Virus record (IMG/VR): IMGVR_UViG_3300044841_000164
Coordinates: 1 to 46,275 of that record
Strand: one strand, 5' to 3'
From: a virus
DNA: 46,275 nt
Shown here: positions 44,919 through 46,275 of the stretch, one piece after another
Numbering within the stretch: the stretch's first letter is position 1
Layout of the letters: every line of letters starts with the position of its first letter
Translations under genes and position numbers: made by a program
Notes under the pieces: generated by a model
Databases searched by the model: none
The model's input: only the letters and a program-made list of their open reading frames with translations
Told to the model about the DNA's origin: nothing

Positions 44919-46131
44919 ATGAGCTATAGATCAATTTTTCGACTAGCTGCCTTACTCGGAATCGCAGTCTTTTTCTTAATGTCCCAATCCTCCTTTGCGC
45001 GCAGGATGCCGACGCGATTGGACACCGCGGACGCGCCTCGCCCGATGGATCGAAATGGACAAGAAGTGCGGGTCGTTCATCAAGATGACATTGTCGAACG
45101 GAACCTATCGGGAGATTCGGTTCAGACTTTTCATTTTGAAATTACTTCTCGTCAGTATCTGGATTTCGTCATAGCGCAACAAGGAATCGACGTAGTGGTA
45201 ACACTCTTTTGGCCCAATGGTGACAGGCTGGCTGAAGTTAACGACACAGCAGGGACCTCAGGTACCGAGGAGATCTTTGGCATAGTTGAAACGCCCGGGA
45301 CTTACCGAGTGGAGGTGAAAGCATTCAAAAAGGATGCGACGTCTGGCCGGTTTGAATTGAAGGTTATAGCCCTTAGACCGCCCACCGAACAAGACCTAAA
45401 GCGCTCGCTGGCTCGAGTAGCGGCGGCACAGGGAGATCAGCTAAGTAACCAGGGAACTACTCAGTCGCGTCAACAAGCCGTCGAGAAGTACGTTGAGGCG
45501 GCTCGACTCTGGCGGGAGGGTGCCGACCTGACCAAAACAGCGGTAACACTGCGAAAACTCGGCCTTGTTTATCAAGCCCTGGGCGACGGTCCTAAAGCCA
45601 TTGAATACCACATACAATCGTTGACACTTTGGCGAACCGTGCATGACTCAGTTGCCGAAGCTATGACCCTGGAAAGCATCGCACTCACGTACAACTCCCT
45701 TAATAACACATCGATGGCGCTTGACTACTACAAGCAGGCTGTTGCAGTACGCAAACGTGATAACGACATCTCAGGTCAAGCTCAAGGACTTTCCAGGATC
45801 GCCGAGATACAGAGTATTTCCGGCGACCCGCTGAATGCGATAGCCACCTATAAACTGGAACTTCCTCTTCTTCGTGTTGCGAAGGACCAATTTGGGGAAG
45901 CGTATACCCTCAATGACATCGGCGCTGTGTATTCGCGTTTGTCTAAATATGAGAAAGCTATTGAAAACTACCAGGAGGCGCTGCGTATTTCGCGAGTCAT
46001 CGGCAAGCGCAGACTTGAAGCCGCTGCGCTCACCAACATCGGCACAGCTTTCGACTCACTCGGCGACCCAAAGAAAGCCCTGCAGAATTTCAATGAAGCT
46101 CTTTCGCTCTCCCGTGCTGAGTCAGATCCTA
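44919..46131 (+). pseudogene. Secreted TPR protein (CHAT-type N-terminus), interrupted by IS630 end
   Basis: ATG at 44919 has AGGAG 7 nt upstream. The protein has an N-terminal signal or anchor (LAALLGIAVFFLMSQSSFA). Residues 45-150 form a pre-peptidase-like beta domain (VERNLSGDSVQTFHFEITSR.. QGIDVVVTLFWPNGDRLAEV.. GTYRVEVKAF). TPR repeats follow from about 180 (AARLWREGADLTKTAVTLRK, LGLVYQALGDGPKAIEYH and so on). This architecture usually continues into a CHAT peptidase domain. Here native sequence stops near 46131 in the middle of a TPR. The frame then runs into the IS630 transposase gene and ends at 46199, so the C-terminus is lost. Confidence 0.75.
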
Positions 46132-46275
46132 GTGTCCTGTCTCTAAAATTCGCTGACAAAACCTGGCCACGCTGTCGAGAATCTCGTCAGCGGTTTTAGT
46201 CCAAATGAACGGCTTTGGTTCTTGGTTATGATTGTCGATGTAGTGGCGGATGGTTGTTTCAAGATTACGCGTGCT
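46129..46275 (-). mobile_element. IS630-family transposase, C-terminal part (element extends beyond window)
   Basis: On the minus strand the frame reads ETTIRHYIDNHNQEPKPFIW, then TKTADEILDSVARFCQRILE and stops at TAG (46131-46129). The PFIWTKTADEIL motif is characteristic of IS630/Tc1-like transposase ends. The element edge is at or next to the TA at 46130-46131, which fits the TA target preference of this family. It interrupts the TPR gene. Confidence 0.85.

Noticed and set aside
44506-44922. 138-aa forward frame before the TPR gene
   Set aside because: It spans the tRNA remnant (NPEVAGSNP-type translation of a tRNA T arm) and has no protein-like features.

Overview
The window holds a complete, probably intact temperate siphophage (about 42.1 kb) integrated in the 3' part of a tRNA-Lys(CTT) gene, with host DNA on both sides. 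A perfect 45-bp direct repeat (347-391 and 42463-42507) marks the ends, and a tyrosine integrase (41060-42313) lies just inside the right end. The right host flank carries a secreted TPR protein with a pre-peptidase-like N-terminus, a type common in Acidobacteriota of the Blastocatellia/Pyrinomonadaceae kind. This taxonomic guess is an inference. The flank is also littered with tRNA 3' remnants, a decayed gene and an IS630-family end.

Layout from left to right: a host response regulator fragment; tRNA-Lys/attL; a forward SWIM zinc-finger cargo gene; then one very long leftward module (36.6 kb down to 0.9 kb). Read in its direction of transcription (right to left) the module contains: a divergent control region at 39.5 kb; an Acb2/Tad1-like small gene; small zinc-finger, membrane and HTH genes; a lambda-O-like replication initiator with four iterons inside its coding sequence; a ParB/ThiF-related PRTRC cassette (ParB, Ub-like protein C, F-like, E2-like protein B, JAMM peptidase protein A, ThiF/E1); a VRR-NUC nuclease; a second ParB-like gene; terminase small and large subunits; a block of head-fibre or decoration-like proteins; portal; a protease-major capsid fusion; neck and tail tube proteins; tail chaperones G and GT linked by a -1 frameshift; tape measure with a glucosaminidase domain; tail fibre; tail hub. 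Rightward genes are the XRE repressor, a secreted protein, a DUF551-like protein and the integrase.

How it works together: the packaging and virion genes follow a lambda-like plan. The repressor and early genes diverge from an operator-containing region. The most unusual content is the PRTRC cassette, a bacterial ubiquitin-like conjugation/deconjugation gene set normally known from plasmids, here embedded between the replication and packaging genes of a prophage. Two families of dispersed DNA signals run through the prophage: (i) seven copies of a 17-19 bp palindrome (consensus CTTAWAACSGTTTTRAG) spread every 4-8 kb, mostly over stop codons or gene gaps; and (ii) heptanucleotide tandem repeats of several different unit sequences at gene ends and in protein linkers. 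No endolysin/holin cassette was recognised outside the tape measure glucosaminidase domain and two small membrane or secreted proteins.
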